From CAYYJM01 sp964471755 (GTDB lineage Bacteria > Planctomycetota > Planctomycetia > Gemmatales > Gemmataceae): a stretch of 26,286 nt of DNA. Made by a program: the position numbers and the translations under genes. Under the pieces are notes generated by a model. That model had not been told where the DNA came from and searched no databases. It saw only the letters and a list, made by a program, of their open reading frames with translations. The stretch lies in NCBI GenBank assembly GCA_964471755.1, contig CAYYJM010000060.1, forward strand, positions 1 through 26,286, given 5' to 3'. Shown here one piece after another: positions 15,960-23,990 of the stretch. Each line of letters starts with the position of its first letter. Positions within the stretch are counted from its first letter, which is position 1.

Positions 15960-17339
15960 ATGTCGTCCCATCGTCTGTTCGTTGTCGTGTCCACCGGACA
16001 GAATGTCGCCAACTTGCCGCCCCTGCTGGAGTACGCCGAGGCGGGCGACAAGGTCGTCTGGGTCGAGAGCGCCGAGGCTCGGCGCAAGGGCTGGTCGCGC
16101 GGGGCGAGGTCGGTCCTCAATCGGCGAGGCTTCGAGATGCTGAACGATATCGAGGTGGATGAACTCGACGACTTCGCCAGGCTGGAAAGAAGCAGCCGGG
16201 ACGCGGTCGCTCTGGCCCGGGAGCAGGGGCTCCAACCGCACCTCGTCCTCAACGGCGGACAGAAGTTGACGCCGGTGGGCCTGGTACGAACCTGGAGCGA
16301 TCGGGGCCCGGTGCTGCTTTACGGCGAGCAGCAGCCGGCCGTCTGCAAGACCTTTCCCGGGAATCTGGATGGACCAGCGGAGATCCGCCCCTACACCCGG
16401 CACAAACTGGAACTGCACGAGATTCTCGAGGCATCGGGGCATCAGATCTTCGACGGCGACGCCAGTCGATTCTGGCCCGGCCCACTGGCCGATGACCTGG
16501 CTGCGGAACCCTACGGTGCCGACCGGAACTACACGGCGGAACTACACCTCACCCACCATCTGCGCAAGGAGAAATCCGAAGTGGCCCGCCTGCCGTCGTA
16601 TCTCGACACTCGGAAGGCGGATGCCGACGCCACGCGCGAATGGAAGCGGGCCCTCCTGAGTCAACTGCAAAAGCACGGTCTGGTCCTGGCGGAAAGCCAA
16701 GAAGGCGTCTTCGAGTCGGTCTACAACCGAACGCTGGGTCTGGTCCGGCGCGGTGCGGCCGCTTTGGCTAATGTGGGACGGTCACAGGTGCGGCCGCTGG
16801 GGCCGGCGTTCGAGCGCGCGGTGGCTCGGCGGGTCCATGCCTGGCTGGAGGCGGCCAACCACCCGGCGATCCAATCGGCCTGGCGTCTAGTCAAGGTGGC
16901 GAGCCGGCACGAGCCGACACGGATCCGCGCGGAATACGATGTGCTTCTGGTCCTTCGGAGTGGGGTGCTGTGGCACCTGGAGTGCAAGAGCTTCGCGGCG
17001 GAGCAGAAGGATCTGGACGCCCGCCTGTTGAACTTGCAACAGGCCGGATCGCTGGTGGCCCGCATGGCGATCTGCGGCCCACTTTACACCGACTACTTCT
17101 CCGAGGCATGGTTCACTCCTCAGCACACGCTGCGCAACCGCGTTGAGGCCCTGCGGCACTTCACGTTCCTGCCGTTCACACTGCCGGGGCAGCCGAACAG
17201 CTACGACGTCGCTGGCGACGTTTCGCAGGCGGTTGCCTGCCCGACCCTGGAGGAATCCCTGGAGCAGGCGCTGACCGGATACCGGCCGCCAGAGAGCGGG
17301 AGCAGAAAAGATGTCATCGCCGGCACGGCCGGGGCGTAA
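15960..17339 (+). CDS. CARF-domain PD-(D/E)XK nuclease, Can2/Card1-like (DUF1887-related)
   Basis: This 459-residue protein starts at ATG 15960, with AAGGAG seven bases upstream. The N-terminal Rossmann-like CARF domain shows a first strand and loop (LFVVVSTGQNVANLPPLLEY, residues 6-25) and, at the end of strand 4, HLVLNGGQKLTPVGL (residues 94-108). The latter is equivalent to the N-x-TGGTK ligand loop of Can2/Card1 proteins. A linker of roughly 100 residues follows. The C-terminal nuclease domain carries GPAFERAVARRVHAWL (E285), AEYDVLLVLRSG (D327) and LWHLECKSF (E341, K343), the full PD-(D/E)XK set. Proteins of this class are activated by cyclic tetra-adenylate and cut DNA and/or RNA. It sits between csx15 and cmr1. 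It is longer than the Card1-type proteins I recall, and the NGGQK loop is a variant. The exact ligand and substrate are not determinable here. Confidence 0.8.
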   Translation: MSSHRLFVVVSTGQNVANLPPLLEYAEAGDKVVWVESAEARRKGWSRGARSVLNRRGFEMLNDIEVDELDDFARLERSSRDAVALAREQGLQPHLVLNGGQKLTPVGLVRTWSDRGPVLLYGEQQPAVCKTFPGNLDGPAEIRPYTRHKLELHEILEASGHQIFDGDASRFWPGPLADDLAAEPYGADRNYTAELHLTHHLRKEKSEVARLPSYLDTRKADADATREWKRALLSQLQKHGLVLAESQEGVFESVYNRTLGLVRRGAAALANVGRSQVRPLGPAFERAVARRVHAWLEAANHPAIQSAWRLVKVASRHEPTRIRAEYDVLLVLRSGVLWHLECKSFAAEQKDLDARLLNLQQAGSLVARMAICGPLYTDYFSEAWFTPQHTLRNRVEALRHFTFLPFTLPGQPNSYDVAGDVSQAVACPTLEESLEQALTGYRPPESGSRKDVIAGTAGA

Positions 17340-17392
17340 AGAGTGTGTCGGTGTCGGACGCAGATCACCACGAATCGAAACGGGAGGCCAGC

Positions 17393-18673
17393 ATGCCCAG
17401 AGACATTCCCGACTGCCCGGAGAAAAGGCCCGATGGCGGGCAGACCGGCAAGCAACAGGACTACCCCATCAAACTGATCACGCCGCTATTCGGCGGTGGC
17501 GTCGAGGCGGGCGTGAACGACCCGACCCAGCCGATCCGGACCACGGCCATCCGCGGGCAGTTGCAATTCTGGTGGCGGGCCACGCGCGGGGCGGCGTTCG
17601 ACAGCGTGGAGGGGATGCGCCGGCGACATGCCGAGGTGTGGGGGGCGACCGATCGCGCCAGTCCGGTGAGCGTGGTCGTGGCCAACGTGGAGGCCGATGC
17701 GCCGACGCCCTGTGCCCGTTACGAAGGGAACGCCCCCCGAGTAACCTGGGATACCCTGTTCGCCAAAGGCGCACTCCCATACGCTCTGTTCCCGTTCCAG
17801 GGGAAGAACACCGGGCCGGCCAACGAGCGGAAAACGCCGGCGCTGTTCATCCAGAAGGCATCCTTCTCCTTGTGCCTCCGTTATCCCGTAGCTCTTGAGG
17901 CCGACGTCGAGGCGGCCGTCTGGGCCTGGGTGAACTTCGGTGGCCTCGGAGCCCGCACGCGGCGCGGCTGCGGGGCATTGCACTGCGAATCGCTTGCGCC
18001 GGCGAGTCAGGCCGACCTCCCTACCTGGCTGAACGGCTGCGGCAGCGACGTTTCTCGCCCCTGGCCGACCTTGTCCGGGCACCTGTTCTGCGGCAGGATG
18101 AAGGACCCGATCGCCGCCTGGAAGGAAGTGGTCGGCTGCCTGAAGGAGTTCCGGCAGGAGCCCGGCATCGGCCGCAACCCTGGCGGGGCCAGGCCGGGCC
18201 GGTCGCGGTTCCCTGAACCCGACACCATCCGACGGATCACTGACCAGTGGGCCGCAGGCCACGAGCCAGGGGACATGCCGGACGGATTTCCACGAGCCGA
18301 GTTCGGGCTCCCCATTATCTTCGAGTTGCGCGGCGAGGGAGAGCCGCCCAAGACCGTGCTTCAGCCATTCCTGGGCGAGAAGGCCGGAGACCGCATGGCC
18401 AGCCCGCTCATCCTCAAGCCGCTGGCCCTGAAAGGCGGCAAGTCGGCCCTCCCGATCGCGGTGCTGCTGAACGGACCGCGCCCCGACCGCGTTGAACTCC
18501 AGGATGGTCAAGGGAATTGCCTGACCCCCAGGCGAGCCGTTCCGGTGCGATCGAATGAGTTCGCGAGTATCGGCAACTCGCCCTTGCGCTGGTCCCCGTC
18601 GGGCTCGGCCCTGGAAGCCTTCCTCGCCTTCATCCAGCAAGCCCCTCGTTCGTTCGTGGAGGTCGCCCGATGA
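17393..18673 (+). CDS. cmr1: Type III-B Cmr complex RAMP subunit Cmr1
   Basis: Cmr1 caps the 3' end of the crRNA-bearing Cmr complex. The ATG at 17393, with GGGAGG five bases upstream, is preferred to GTG 17345. The 426-residue product has the diagnostic opening PIKLITPLFGGGVEAGVND (residues 25-43), QPIRTTAIRGQLQFWWRATRG (47-66) and EVWGATDRASPVSV (81-94). A second RAMP glycine-rich loop, GGLGARTRRGCGAL, lies at about 183-196. There are two RAMP ferredoxin-like folds, as in other Cmr1 proteins. The stop codon overlaps the cmr2 ATG (ATGA), so translation is probably coupled. The first 22 residues are polar and probably disordered. No truncation is evident. Confidence 0.92.
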   Translation: MPRDIPDCPEKRPDGGQTGKQQDYPIKLITPLFGGGVEAGVNDPTQPIRTTAIRGQLQFWWRATRGAAFDSVEGMRRRHAEVWGATDRASPVSVVVANVEADAPTPCARYEGNAPRVTWDTLFAKGALPYALFPFQGKNTGPANERKTPALFIQKASFSLCLRYPVALEADVEAAVWAWVNFGGLGARTRRGCGALHCESLAPASQADLPTWLNGCGSDVSRPWPTLSGHLFCGRMKDPIAAWKEVVGCLKEFRQEPGIGRNPGGARPGRSRFPEPDTIRRITDQWAAGHEPGDMPDGFPRAEFGLPIIFELRGEGEPPKTVLQPFLGEKAGDRMASPLILKPLALKGGKSALPIAVLLNGPRPDRVELQDGQGNCLTPRRAVPVRSNEFASIGNSPLRWSPSGSALEAFLAFIQQAPRSFVEVAR

Positions 18674-20427
18674 CCATGCACCTGCTCCAGCTCGCCATCG
18701 GTCCCGTGCAGGAGTTCATCGCCGCCGCACGCCGCACACGCGACCTGTGGTTCGGCTCCTACCTCCTCTCGGAGATCAGCAAGGCCGCCGCTCGGGCCGT
18801 CCAGGCGAACGGCGGACGACTGATCTTCCCCGCGCCGCAAGCGGTGGCGGACCTGGCGTTCAACTCCGCTCTCAACGTCGCCAATATCGTCGTCGCGGAG
18901 TTGCCGGCGGGCGTCGAGCCAGCGACCGTGGCGACCGTCGCGAGGGCCGCGGCCCGCAGTTGCTGGCACGACTGCTTCGCGCAACCCGTGCGGCAGCAGT
19001 TCCAGGCCGTGATTCGTGCGGACGTCTGGAACGACCAGGTCGGCGACGTCGTCGAGTTCTACGCCGCCTGGGTGCCCCTCGGCGACGACTACGCCCCGCA
19101 GCGCCGACGGCTGGCCCGGCTGATGGCCGGCCGCAAGAACTGCCGCGACTTCCTTCCGGGCCGCGGCCGCGCCGGGCTACCCAAGTCGTCCCTCGACGGC
19201 CTCCGCGAAACGGTACTCAAGGAGGACCACGAGCGCGTTCGCCGCCGACTGCGCATCCGGCCGGGCGAGCAGCTCGACGTTGTCGGCCTGGTGAAACGGA
19301 CGGCCTCCGACGACGAGGACGCCCCGGTCGCCCACGTTCACTACCCGTCGGTCTCGCGCGTCGCCGCCGACCCGTGGCTGCGGGGCGTCGTGCGAACCGG
19401 TGGCGGTGCGGTCCTGGCAGACCTGAGGCAGGCCGCCAGCGGACTCCGGGCGCTCAATCGCATCGACACGCAGCGCTACCCGGAATATCACGACTTCCCG
19501 TTCGAGGGGTCGGCCGTGTACCGCTCCCGGCATGGGGAACTGGAGGAAGCGCTGACCGACGACGAGGCTCAGCTCGACCAGCTGAGCGCGGCCCTCCGTG
19601 CCGTCGAGAGGCACGCCCGGAGTGCGGGACTGGGGGCCGAACCGGCTCCCTACGTCGCCGTGCTGGTCGCGGACGGCGACCGCATGGGCCAGGCCATCGG
19701 GTCGCTGTCATCGCCCGACGAACACCGGCGGTTCTCCCAGCACCTGGCGACCTTCGCTCAGCAGGCGGGGGCCGTCGCCCGGGAGTGCCAGGGTGTCCTC
19801 GTCTACTCCGGCGGCGATGACGTGCTTGCCTTCGTGCCGGTCGATCGCTGCCTGGGCTGTGCCCGGAAACTGCACACGCTGTTTCTCGACACGATGCGGC
19901 AGGCCCTGCCCGGTCGGAGTGAAGCGGACCTGCCGACGCTCTCCGTCGGCATCGCCATCGGGCACTTCCTGGAGAACCTCGAAGACCTGCTCGCCTACGG
20001 TCGCGCCGCCGAGAAGCACGCCAAGCGGCCAGACCGCAACGGCCTCGCGGTGCATCTTCACAAGCGCGGCGGTGGGCCGATCGAGCTGCGCAAGTGCTGG
20101 GACACGAACCCGGATGCCACTCTCACGACGGCGGCCGGCTGGTTCCTCACGCAGGCCGTCTCCAACCGCACTCCCTACGAGCTGGCCCGGCTCGCCGAGG
20201 TCTACGACGACTGGCCGCCGACCACCCGGGCAGTAGCTCTGCGAGCCGACGCCGTTCGTGTCATCGACCGCAAGCGTCCGACAGGGACCGACAACCAGAT
20301 GGGCGAGATTCGCGACGCCCTGCAAGGCATCGACACGCCGGAGCAACTCCGCGAGCTGGCGGCAGGTCTGCTCATCGCCCGCCAGCTGGCCGTGGCACTG
20401 CGACAGAATGGAGAACACGCCCGATGA
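18670..20427 (+). CDS. cmr2: Type III-B Cas10 subunit Cmr2, HD-less, GGDD intact
   Basis: Cmr2 (Cas10) is the large subunit that makes cyclic oligoadenylates from ATP when the complex binds target RNA. This one has 585 residues, much shorter than the roughly 870 of well-studied Cmr2 proteins. The N-terminus goes straight into the first polymerase-like domain: LQLAIGPVQEFIAAARRTRDLWFGSYLLSEISKAAA, listed as landmarks GPVQEFI (11-17), ARRTRDLW (20-27) and GSYLLSE (29-35). No HD nuclease motif precedes it. The catalytic palm has VADGDRMG (333-340, Asp 335 and 337) and YSGGDDVLAF (379-388), so the GGDD is complete. DNA cutting by Cas10 itself is therefore unlikely, while signalling should work. 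The start ATG overlaps cmr1 by four bases and the end overlaps cmr3 by four. Confidence 0.93.
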   Translation: MTMHLLQLAIGPVQEFIAAARRTRDLWFGSYLLSEISKAAARAVQANGGRLIFPAPQAVADLAFNSALNVANIVVAELPAGVEPATVATVARAAARSCWHDCFAQPVRQQFQAVIRADVWNDQVGDVVEFYAAWVPLGDDYAPQRRRLARLMAGRKNCRDFLPGRGRAGLPKSSLDGLRETVLKEDHERVRRRLRIRPGEQLDVVGLVKRTASDDEDAPVAHVHYPSVSRVAADPWLRGVVRTGGGAVLADLRQAASGLRALNRIDTQRYPEYHDFPFEGSAVYRSRHGELEEALTDDEAQLDQLSAALRAVERHARSAGLGAEPAPYVAVLVADGDRMGQAIGSLSSPDEHRRFSQHLATFAQQAGAVARECQGVLVYSGGDDVLAFVPVDRCLGCARKLHTLFLDTMRQALPGRSEADLPTLSVGIAIGHFLENLEDLLAYGRAAEKHAKRPDRNGLAVHLHKRGGGPIELRKCWDTNPDATLTTAAGWFLTQAVSNRTPYELARLAEVYDDWPPTTRAVALRADAVRVIDRKRPTGTDNQMGEIRDALQGIDTPEQLRELAAGLLIARQLAVALRQNGEHAR

Positions 20428-21596
20428 ACACGTTCCTTCGCATCAGTGGCCGCGACCCGTTGGTGGCTCGCGATGGCCGACCCTTTGGCGCAGGCCAGGG
20501 CAACCGGATGCGGTCGTCCGGCTGGCCGTTGCCTGGCGTCGTCGCCGGGTCGTTTCGCACGGCCCTCGGCAAGGCGGCCGGGCGCGGCTTCGACGCGCGG
20601 ACGCAGGAGGAGTTGTTGCGAATCGAGGTGGCCGGCGTCCTGCCGTTCGCGGACGGGCAACTCTACTTGCCGGCTCCGCAGGACTGCGTCCTCAGGCGTG
20701 ACGGCGGCGTGTGCCGGGCCAGGCCGGAGCCCCCGCGACTCGGCGAAGGAGCCGACTGGCCGCTGGCCGAGCTGCGCCCGGTCGTCCTCGATGGCGAGGA
20801 GGAGGACTTCAAGCCCGAGACGGGGCCGGCGTTCTGGCCGCTGAACCGCTACACCGAGTGGCTGGCCGGCAAGACGATCGATCCACGCAGCGCGGCGTTC
20901 CTTCAGGCTGCGGTGGAAGACCTCCGCGATCACGTCTCCCTCACGCCAGAAACGGGAGCCGCCGAAGACGGGCTCCTGTTCACGACGACCGGCGTCGGCG
21001 CGCTGGCGCTGCCGCGTCACGGCCGACGCATCGAGGACGAGACGAAGCCGACGGGGCCGCGCCGGTACGATCGGTTTGCCGAGATCGAACTGACCGCGCG
21101 GGTGAGCGAGGTGCCGGCATGGGGCGCGGACGCCCTGGCCCGTCTCTCGACCTGGCACCCACTCGGCGGCGAGCGACGACTGGCTCACTGGCAGAGCCGC
21201 GATGACGAGGCGGTGTGGCGGTGTCCGCCGGAGGTCGTCGCGGCGCTGGGGGAAACGAACCGGGTCGCGCTGACGCTGGCGACGCCGGCCGTCTTCGCCC
21301 ACGGCTGGCGGCCGGGCTGGCTCGACGAGCAGCGGAGCGGCTCGCCCTGGCCTGGTGCGCCTCGGCTAACGCTCGTCGGCGTCTGCATCCAGCGCTGGCG
21401 GGCCGTCTCCGGCTGGTCGTACAGGGATGGCGGCCCCAAGGCCATTCGTCGTGTCGTGCCGGCTGGCGGCGTGTATTTCTTCGAGTCGGAGAGCAGCGAC
21501 AACCGCGCCCTGACCGGCGGCTGGCTGCGCCCGGTGAGCGACGGCGACCAGGAGCGTCGCGACGGCTTCGGGCTGGCGGTGTGGGGTACGTGGTAA
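20424..21596 (+). CDS. cmr3: Type III-B Cmr complex subunit Cmr3
   Basis: Cmr3 binds the crRNA 5' handle beside Cmr2 and resembles Csm4. This 390-residue protein starts at the ATG overlapping the cmr2 stop. The RAMP features are the opening FLRISGRDPLVARDGRPFGAG (residues 4-24) and SSGWPLPGVVAGSFRTALGK (31-50), which is the usual Cmr3 pattern of a dosage of RD.L..RDGRPF followed by LPG..AG..RTA. The middle has LYLPAPQD and FWPLNRYTEWLAG. The C-terminal RAMP half includes GGPKAIRRVVPAGGVYFFE and a closing RRDGFGLAVWGTW glycine loop. Spacing to cmr4 is 20 bp. No defects were seen. The assignment is secure from motifs and gene order. Confidence 0.9.
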   Translation: MNTFLRISGRDPLVARDGRPFGAGQGNRMRSSGWPLPGVVAGSFRTALGKAAGRGFDARTQEELLRIEVAGVLPFADGQLYLPAPQDCVLRRDGGVCRARPEPPRLGEGADWPLAELRPVVLDGEEEDFKPETGPAFWPLNRYTEWLAGKTIDPRSAAFLQAAVEDLRDHVSLTPETGAAEDGLLFTTTGVGALALPRHGRRIEDETKPTGPRRYDRFAEIELTARVSEVPAWGADALARLSTWHPLGGERRLAHWQSRDDEAVWRCPPEVVAALGETNRVALTLATPAVFAHGWRPGWLDEQRSGSPWPGAPRLTLVGVCIQRWRAVSGWSYRDGGPKAIRRVVPAGGVYFFESESSDNRALTGGWLRPVSDGDQERRDGFGLAVWGTW

Positions 21597-21616
21597 ACCA
21601 TCGAGAGGAGCGTTCA

Positions 21617-22507
21617 ATGCCTGGGACCACACGAGCATACTGGCTGCACTGCCTGGCCCCGACCCACGTCGGCACGGGTCGCGGCGTCGGCTACATCGAT
21701 CTGCCGATCTACCGCGAGAAGATCACCAACTGGCCGGCCTTCCCCGGCTCCGGCTTCAAGGGCGTCTGGGCTGACCACTTCCACCATCGGGAGGGGGTGA
21801 CCCTGCGAACACGCCAGGACAACCAGCGGCTGCGGGCGGCCTTCGGCCTGGTGGGAGACAGCGGCTCCAACGCCGGCGCGCTGGTGCCCACCGACGCGCG
21901 GCTCGTCTGCCTGCCGGTGCGCAGCTTCAAGGGCACCTTCGCCTGGTGTACCTCCGCCCTGGCCCTGCGTCTGCTGCACCGTGACCTGAAGCTCGCCGGC
22001 TTCACCAACCTGCCCGCACCCCCTGCAGGTGTGCCCGAGACGAAGATCCACGTCGTCGCCGACAGCAGCTTGAAGGACGGCGCATGCGTCTACCTGGAGG
22101 ATCTCGACTTCACGGCAGAGTCTCCCAGCGCCGTCCAGCAGTGGGCCAAGGCCATCGGGCAGTGGGTCTTTCCCGGTGACGCGGACTGGCAGCGCGAGTT
22201 CCTGCTCCGCTTCGCCGTGCTGCCGGACGTGGTGTTCGACTACCTGAGCGAGACGGCCACCGAGGTCGCCACTCGCGTCCGGATCGACGACGAGACGAAG
22301 ATCGTCGCCGACGGGCAGTTGTGGATCGAGGAATCGCTGCCGGCCGAGTCCATTCTCATGGGGCTGGTCGCGTGTGACCGCGTCTTCGTCGGCGAGATCG
22401 ACTCGCAACAGCTCCTCGACACCTACGCCCGAGAGTCGCTCCAGCTTCAAATCGGCGGCAAGGCGTCGGTCGGCCGGGGTCGCGTCCGCTGCGTCTTCAC
22501 CGCGTGA
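21617..22507 (+). CDS. cmr4: Type III-B backbone RAMP subunit Cmr4 (target RNA nuclease)
   Basis: Cmr4 forms the repeating backbone and cuts the bound target RNA every six bases. This 296-residue protein starts at ATG 21617 with GAGAGGAG six bases upstream. The segment THVGTGRGVGYIDLPIYREKITNWP holds the conserved catalytic aspartate, here D28 in YIDLPIYRE. It is followed by AFPGSGFKGVWADH (residues 41-54), FGLVGDSGSNAGALVPTDARL (76-96) with the thumb-forming region, and the C-terminal RAMP glycine loop GGKASVGRGRVR (280-291). Target RNA cleavage should therefore be active. Eleven base pairs separate it from cmr5. Confidence 0.94.
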   Translation: MPGTTRAYWLHCLAPTHVGTGRGVGYIDLPIYREKITNWPAFPGSGFKGVWADHFHHREGVTLRTRQDNQRLRAAFGLVGDSGSNAGALVPTDARLVCLPVRSFKGTFAWCTSALALRLLHRDLKLAGFTNLPAPPAGVPETKIHVVADSSLKDGACVYLEDLDFTAESPSAVQQWAKAIGQWVFPGDADWQREFLLRFAVLPDVVFDYLSETATEVATRVRIDDETKIVADGQLWIEESLPAESILMGLVACDRVFVGEIDSQQLLDTYARESLQLQIGGKASVGRGRVRCVFTA

Positions 22508-22518
22508 GGAGGTGTGTC

Positions 22519-22905
22519 ATGTCCCTGAAGAGTCAACGCCTCGCCCAGAAGGCGTACGAACGGATCGAGGCCCGGAAGGCGAAGGGCGAGAAGTACCAGA
22601 AGGAGTATCGCAGCTTCGCGCGCGAGTTCCCCACCCTGGTGCATCAGTGCGGTCTGGCCCAGGCCGTCGCCTTCGCCCAGGCCAAGAAGGACCATCAGGC
22701 CGACTACGTCGCCGATCTGGCCGAGGTGCTGGCGGTGGCGGGTCATGCCAACGTCGCCACCCTGGAAGCCCTGGCCGCACAGACGCGGTCCCTGTCGATG
22801 ATCGCCTACGTCCGCCTCAGCCGCGACGCTCTCGACGCGGCCGTCTGGCTGAAACGCTACGTCGAGGCACTGTTCGAGGACACCAGGAAGAGGGCCAACT
22901 CGTGA
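22519..22905 (+). CDS. cmr5: Type III-B small subunit Cmr5
   Basis: Cmr5 is the small helical subunit that lines the belly of the Cmr complex and holds the target RNA. The 128-residue product is all-helical by appearance and has the family opening SLKSQRLAQKAYERIEARK. It continues with YRSFAREFPTLVHQCGLAQAVAFAQAKK and SRDALDAAVWLKRYVEALFED near the end. The ATG at 22519 is preceded by GAGGAGG (22506-22512) and replaces an in-frame GTG at 22504. The stop overlaps the GTG of cmr6 (GTGA). Length is normal. Confidence 0.93.
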   Translation: MSLKSQRLAQKAYERIEARKAKGEKYQKEYRSFAREFPTLVHQCGLAQAVAFAQAKKDHQADYVADLAEVLAVAGHANVATLEALAAQTRSLSMIAYVRLSRDALDAAVWLKRYVEALFEDTRKRANS

Positions 22906-23924
22906 GGAACCACATCGTCCAGATCGTCCAGCACGCAGGTCGCCGCGCTCAGGGGGAGCATCCCGGTCTGCTCCTGAATCGGTTCCTGGCCAACCAGAAT
23001 GACGACGGCCAGGACAAACGCGACTTGCTCGAAGCGGCCTGCGCCGCCGCCGGGAGCGACGCCCTGGTCCGGCTCTACCGGCGGGCCTTCCAGCGCTGGC
23101 AGACGGGCGAGACCGGGGACAAGGCCGAGACGCGGCTCGCCACGCCGCCGTTTGCTCGTCTTATCGTCGGCCTGGGATGCAAGGGCGTCGTCGCGGCCGG
23201 CCTGTGCCTGCACCACACCTACGGCGTGCCCCTCATCCCCGGCTCGGCGCTCAAGGGGATCGCGGCGCACTACTGCCACGACGTCTGGGGAGCGACCGAC
23301 GCGCGGTATCGACGCGAAGGAGATTTCCACCCGTTGCTCTTCGGCACCACCGAGGAAGGCGGCGTGATCCGCTTCGAGGACGCCTGGATGGACCCCGACA
23401 GCCTGAAGCAGAGCGTCCGCAAGGACGTGATGACACCGCACCATCAGGACTGGCAGACGAAGGAAGACACCGCGCCCACCGACTTCGACAGTCCCATACC
23501 GGTGCCGTTCCTCTCGGTGGCGGGGACCTTCCACATCCGTATCGTCTGGCAGGGGCCGAAGCATGCGCAGGCCCCGGCGTGGACGGCTCGGACGCTGGAC
23601 CTCCTCACGGAGGCGCTGCGCGAGTGGGGCGTTGGCGGCAAGACCAGCAGCGGCTATGGGCGACTGGTGAAGCCGATCGCGGCGAAAGCGGCCCCCCCGC
23701 CGCCCAGGCGGCCGCCGGGTACGTCCGCCCGGGTCGTCATCGTCGGGCCGCGTAAGAAGGGAGGCTTCGACGTTCAGGAGGAAGGCTATCCGCAAGGGAC
23801 GCTCACCCTGGGGACGCCGCCGGCTGGAGTGAACACCGAACCGGGCAGCGCGGTCGATGTCCTGGTCCACAACGACGATCCGCGTCAGCCGCAGTACAAA
23901 TGGCCCCAACCCGCGAAACGCTGA
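22902..23924 (+). CDS. cmr6: Type III-B RAMP subunit Cmr6 with a C-terminal extension
   Basis: Cmr6 sits near Cmr1 at the crRNA 3' end. The GTG at 22902 overlaps the cmr5 stop and gives 340 residues. Cmr6 landmarks: HPGLLLNRFLA (20-30), ARLIVGLGCKGVVAAGLCLHHTYGVPLIPGSALKGIAAHY given as GSALKGIA (114-121), HPLLFGTTEEGGVIRFEDAW (143-162), and the glycine loop WGVGGKTSSGYGRL (242-255). Beyond this the protein continues through a Pro-rich linker (AAPPPPRRPPG, 263-273). A compact module of about 65 residues follows: VVIVGPRKKGGFDV, GTLTLGTPP, EPGSAVDVLVHNDDPRQPQYKWP. It looks like a small beta-barrel, possibly OB-like. I do not know whether this extension is common in the family. Confidence 0.9.
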   Translation: MRNHIVQIVQHAGRRAQGEHPGLLLNRFLANQNDDGQDKRDLLEAACAAAGSDALVRLYRRAFQRWQTGETGDKAETRLATPPFARLIVGLGCKGVVAAGLCLHHTYGVPLIPGSALKGIAAHYCHDVWGATDARYRREGDFHPLLFGTTEEGGVIRFEDAWMDPDSLKQSVRKDVMTPHHQDWQTKEDTAPTDFDSPIPVPFLSVAGTFHIRIVWQGPKHAQAPAWTARTLDLLTEALREWGVGGKTSSGYGRLVKPIAAKAAPPPPRRPPGTSARVVIVGPRKKGGFDVQEEGYPQGTLTLGTPPAGVNTEPGSAVDVLVHNDDPRQPQYKWPQPAKR

Positions 23925-23945
23925 GAGGCTGCGATTCCTGTCATT

Positions 23946-23984
23946 TCCTCCCGTGTTCCGGCGTAGATACGGTACACGGGAGGA
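23946..23984 (+). promoter_or_regulatory. Hairpin that includes the cas2 ribosome binding site
   Basis: TCCTCCCGTGT (23946-23956) pairs perfectly with ACACGGGAGGA (23974-23984). Inside, after one T-T mismatch, CCG (23958-23960) pairs with CGG (23970-23972) around a nine-base loop. The 3' arm contains GGGAGGA, the Shine-Dalgarno of cas2 seven bases before its ATG. Folding would hide the ribosome site. As DNA it is also a near-perfect dyad that a repressor could bind. No T run follows, so it is not a standard terminator for cmr6. Confidence 0.65.
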
Positions 23985-23990
23985 CTCACG

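Noticed and set aside
15272..16252. Long minus-strand open frame extending the sigma-like gene upstream
   Set aside because: It is antisense to csx15 and to the start of the CARF gene, both of which have clear family motifs, and its translation there is low-complexity Ser/Arg-rich. The ATG at 15271 has a ribosome site.
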